DNA from: Sphingomonas gei
GTDB lineage: Bacteria; Pseudomonadota; Alphaproteobacteria; Sphingomonadales; Sphingomonadaceae
Direction: 5' to 3'
NCBI RefSeq assembly: GCF_004792685.1
Contig: NZ_SRXT01000002.1
Location: forward strand, 310,001 to 374,000
DNA: 64,000 nt
Shown here one piece after another: positions 62,083 to 64,000 of this stretch. A model generated the notes under the pieces. The model was not told the origin of the DNA. It saw nothing but the letters and a program-made list of their open reading frames with translations, and made no database searches. The number at the start of each line of letters is the position of its first letter. The stretch's first letter is position 1. A program made the position numbers and the translations under genes.

Positions 62083-63144
62083 ATGTCCTATCCGCAGCCC
62101 TGGACCGCCGATCCCGCCCGTTACGACGGGCGCATGCCCTATCGCCGTTGTGGGCGGAGCGGGCTCGATCTGCCGGCGATCAGCCTCGGGCTCTGGCAGA
62201 ATTTCGGCGGGACCGATGTGTTCGAGACCGGCCGCGCGATGCTGCGCCGGGCGTTCGACCGCGGCGTCACCCATTTCGATCTCGCCAATAATTACGGCCC
62301 GCCTTACGGTTCCGCCGAAGAGAATTTCGGGCGCGTCCTCGCGGCCGATTTCGCGCAGCATCGCGACGAATTGGTGATTTCGACCAAGGCCGGCTGGGAC
62401 ATGTGGCCGGGCCCGTACGGCGATGTCGGCGGATCGCGCAAATATCTGATCGCTTCCTGCGACCAAAGCCTCGAGCGGATGGGAGTCGATTATGTCGACA
62501 TCTTCTATTCGCACCGCGTCGATCCGAAGACGCCGCTCGAGGAGACGATGGGCGCGCTCGCGCACCTCCACCGCCAGGGCAAGGCGCTCTATGTCGGCAT
62601 TTCGTCCTATTCGCCCGAGCTGACGCGCCAGGCGGCGGCGATCCTGGCGGACTATAAGGTGCCCCTGCTCATCCACCAGCCGAGCTACTCGATGCTCAAT
62701 CGCTGGATCGAAGACGAACTGCTCGACACGCTCGGCGATCTCGGCACCGGCTGCATCGCCTTTTCGCCGCTCGCACAGGGGATGCTGTCGTCCAAATATC
62801 TGAACGGCGTCCCCGCCGATGCCCGCGCCGCCAGGAGCGGGTCGCTGAGCCAGGGGCTGCTGTCGGACGCGAACATCGCCCGCATCCGCGCGCTCAACGT
62901 AATCGCCGGGCGCCGCGGCCAGACGCTCGCGCAGATGGCGATCGCCTGGGTGCTGCGCGATCCGCGCGTCACTTCGGCGCTGGTCGGCGCGCGCACCGTG
63001 GAGCAGCTCGACAATTCGCTCGACGCCGTGAACAATCTTGCTTTCAGTTCCGAAGAACTCGCCGAAATCGATACGTATGCAACCGAAGGCGCGATCGATC
63101 TTTGGAAGGAATCATCCACGCTAGAGGATTTGCCGCAACGATGA
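62083..63144 (+). CDS. Aldo/keto reductase, YghZ/MgrA-like
   Basis: 353 residues from ATG 62083. The catalytic tetrad is visible: Asp in FDLANNYGPPYGSAEENFG with Tyr, Lys in VISTKAGWDMWPGPYGD and His in DIFYSHRVDPKTPLEETM. NADPH binding is in GARTVEQLDNSLDAV. The long glycine-rich loop after the Lys is typical of YghZ/GpdQ-type enzymes that reduce glyceraldehyde-3-phosphate or methylglyoxal. It overlaps the GreA/GreB-like gene by 4 bp. Confidence 0.9.
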   Translation: MSYPQPWTADPARYDGRMPYRRCGRSGLDLPAISLGLWQNFGGTDVFETGRAMLRRAFDRGVTHFDLANNYGPPYGSAEENFGRVLAADFAQHRDELVISTKAGWDMWPGPYGDVGGSRKYLIASCDQSLERMGVDYVDIFYSHRVDPKTPLEETMGALAHLHRQGKALYVGISSYSPELTRQAAAILADYKVPLLIHQPSYSMLNRWIEDELLDTLGDLGTGCIAFSPLAQGMLSSKYLNGVPADARAARSGSLSQGLLSDANIARIRALNVIAGRRGQTLAQMAIAWVLRDPRVTSALVGARTVEQLDNSLDAVNNLAFSSEELAEIDTYATEGAIDLWKESSTLEDLPQR

Positions 63145-63608
63145 GCGTCGCCTTCCGCCGCGACAGCGACGAGGAACATAAGGAGCCGAAGTTCGAGATC
63201 CCGCTCGCCTCGGGTCCCAATCTGGTGACTGCGCGCGGGCTCGCGCTGATCGAAGCGAAAGTGACCGAGCTCGAAGGCGCGATCGCCGCCGAGGCGGCGG
63301 AGGAGCCGCGCGAAGTGCTCAAGCGCGAGCTGCGCTACTGGAACACCCGGCGGACCACCGCCGAGATCGCGCCGCCGCCCGAGGACGGCGTGGTCGGGAT
63401 CGGCTCGCGCGTGCGAATCCGGCTGGCGGGCAAGGAGCGCGTGATCGACGTGGTCGGCAATGACGAAGCCGATCCGCATGCCGACCGGCTCGCATTCTCG
63501 GCACCGCTGGCGAACGTCCTGCTCGGCGCGGAGGCAGGCGAGCGGGTCGATTTCAACGGCCGGCCCGAGTCGATCGAGATCCTGGAGGTTTCCGCGATCC
63601 CGGACTGA
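63141..63608 (+). CDS. GreA/GreB-type transcription elongation factor
   Basis: 155 residues from ATG 63141, 4-bp overlap (ATGA) with the aldo/keto reductase. An N-terminal helical coiled coil (residues 25-70) leads into the FKBP-like C-terminal domain: VVGIGSRVRIRLAGKERVID and SAPLANVLLGAEAGERVDFN. Such proteins bind RNA polymerase in the secondary channel and help backtracked complexes. Only one acidic tip pair is evident in the coiled coil, so cleavage activity is less certain than binding. Confidence 0.82.
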   Translation: MSVAFRRDSDEEHKEPKFEIPLASGPNLVTARGLALIEAKVTELEGAIAAEAAEEPREVLKRELRYWNTRRTTAEIAPPPEDGVVGIGSRVRIRLAGKERVIDVVGNDEADPHADRLAFSAPLANVLLGAEAGERVDFNGRPESIEILEVSAIPD

Positions 63609-63673
63609 TCGGGCCAACTGTCCAACATCCGTTCGCACGAACGGAAGCTGGCCAAGCCGATCACAAACGAAAC

Positions 63674-63708
63674 GGGCGCCGGCCGAAGCCGACGCCCTTT
63701 TCTGTTCT
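63674..63708 (+). terminator. Rho-independent terminator after the Gre-like gene
   Basis: GGGCGCCGGC (63674-63683), loop CGAA and GCCGACGCCC (63688-63697) form a 10-bp stem with one mismatch, followed by TTTTCTGTTCTT. On the minus strand the hairpin is followed by GTTTCGTTT, so it may also stop the receptor transcript. Confidence 0.85.
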
Positions 63709-63721
63709 TGCGAAATCGCGA

Positions 63722-64000
63722 TCAGAACGAGAAGCGAGCGCCCACCCGGATCAGATAGAGCGAACGGCGCACTTCGATCGTGCTCGCGTTCGGCTGGATG
63801 AAGCTCGAGTAGCGATACTGCGCGCAGGGCTGCGCCGACGAGCTGTTGATCACTGCCGCGCCCGGCGTGGTGCCGGTAGCGATCGGCGCCGAGAGGCACT
63901 GCACGCGAACCGCGTCCTCGACATAAGGGAACAGCGCCTGGCGGAAGCCGCCCCAATCCTTGTTGATCAGGTTCGGCAGGTTCTCGATATCGGCGAACAA
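63722..64000 (-). CDS. TonB-dependent receptor, Oar-like, C-terminal end (partial, 5' end outside window)
   Basis: The frame runs on past base 64000, so only the last 92 residues are seen. LFADIENLPNLINKDWGGFR is followed by SLYLIRVGARFSF at the end, with the C-terminal Phe of outer-membrane barrels. The pattern ENLPNLxNxDWG plus a final RVGARFSF is typical of Oar-like receptors with a carboxypeptidase-regulatory-like N-terminal domain, common in sphingomonads. The substrate is unknown. Confidence 0.78.
   Translation of the reverse strand: MFADIENLPNLINKDWGGFRQALFPYVEDAVRVQCLSAPIATGTTPGAAVINSSSAQPCAQYRYSSFIQPNASTIEVRRSLYLIRVGARFSF

Overview
The window is a high-GC chromosomal stretch from an alphaproteobacterium, most likely Sphingomonas or a close relative in the Sphingomonadaceae. 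The signs are a TonB-dependent receptor sharing an operon with two tryptophan-halogenase-like genes, a SapC-family protein, a MucR regulator, a suf operon headed by an Rrf2 regulator, and many short REP-like inverted repeats between genes. The assignment is inferred from gene content and was not tested by any search. There are no rRNA genes, prophage, insertion sequences or CRISPR arrays. One tRNA (Lys, anticodon TTT) is present.

Layout. 1-8.2 kb is a surface-protein block: the 3' end of a filamentous-haemagglutinin-like protein with an unusual C-terminal STN domain, a SapC protein, an OmpH/Skp-like periplasmic protein and a 1580-residue autotransporter. 8.3-14.2 kb holds tRNA-Lys, exonuclease III, an overlapping three-gene set (MFS transporter, SGNH hydrolase, SDR) with a divergent LysR regulator, and two small unknowns. 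14.5-24.65 kb is a five-gene minus-strand operon: TonB receptor, two halogenase-like flavoproteins, GH31 and GH35. It resembles a xyloglucan-oligosaccharide utilisation locus, has a LacI-type operator at its promoter, and faces a divergent LytS/LytTR two-component pair (25.0-27.0 kb).

27-44.2 kb is mostly a conserved minus-strand housekeeping series: nfu, nitroreductase, tsaB, rimI, mucR, fur, plsC, miaB, phoH, ybeY, corC, lnt, metK, trmB. Accessory genes interrupt it: a PAP2 enzyme, a sorbosone-dehydrogenase-like protein, a VOC plus PHA-system pair, and two degenerate EAL proteins. 44.2-52.2 kb carries a small membrane protein, an M16 protease, a long-chain acyl-CoA ligase, gamma-glutamyltransferase and pyrD.

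52.4-60.8 kb begins with an AraC-type regulator and continues with the suf operon: rrf2, sufB, three small Cys-containing exported proteins, sufC, sufD, sufS, a MIP18/DUF59 protein and sufA. A perfect dyad precedes the regulator, and a hairpin covers the sufD ribosome-binding site. The window closes with a family 2 glycosyltransferase, an aldo/keto reductase, a GreA/GreB-type factor and the 3' end of an Oar-like TonB-dependent receptor.

Best candidates for something undescribed are the three-gene insertion in the suf operon, where the first and third proteins share a four-cysteine pattern, the haemagglutinin-STN fusion, and the paired halogenase homologues inside a glycan operon. Coordinates were read by eye, and start codons were chosen by ribosome-binding site, overlap and family length.
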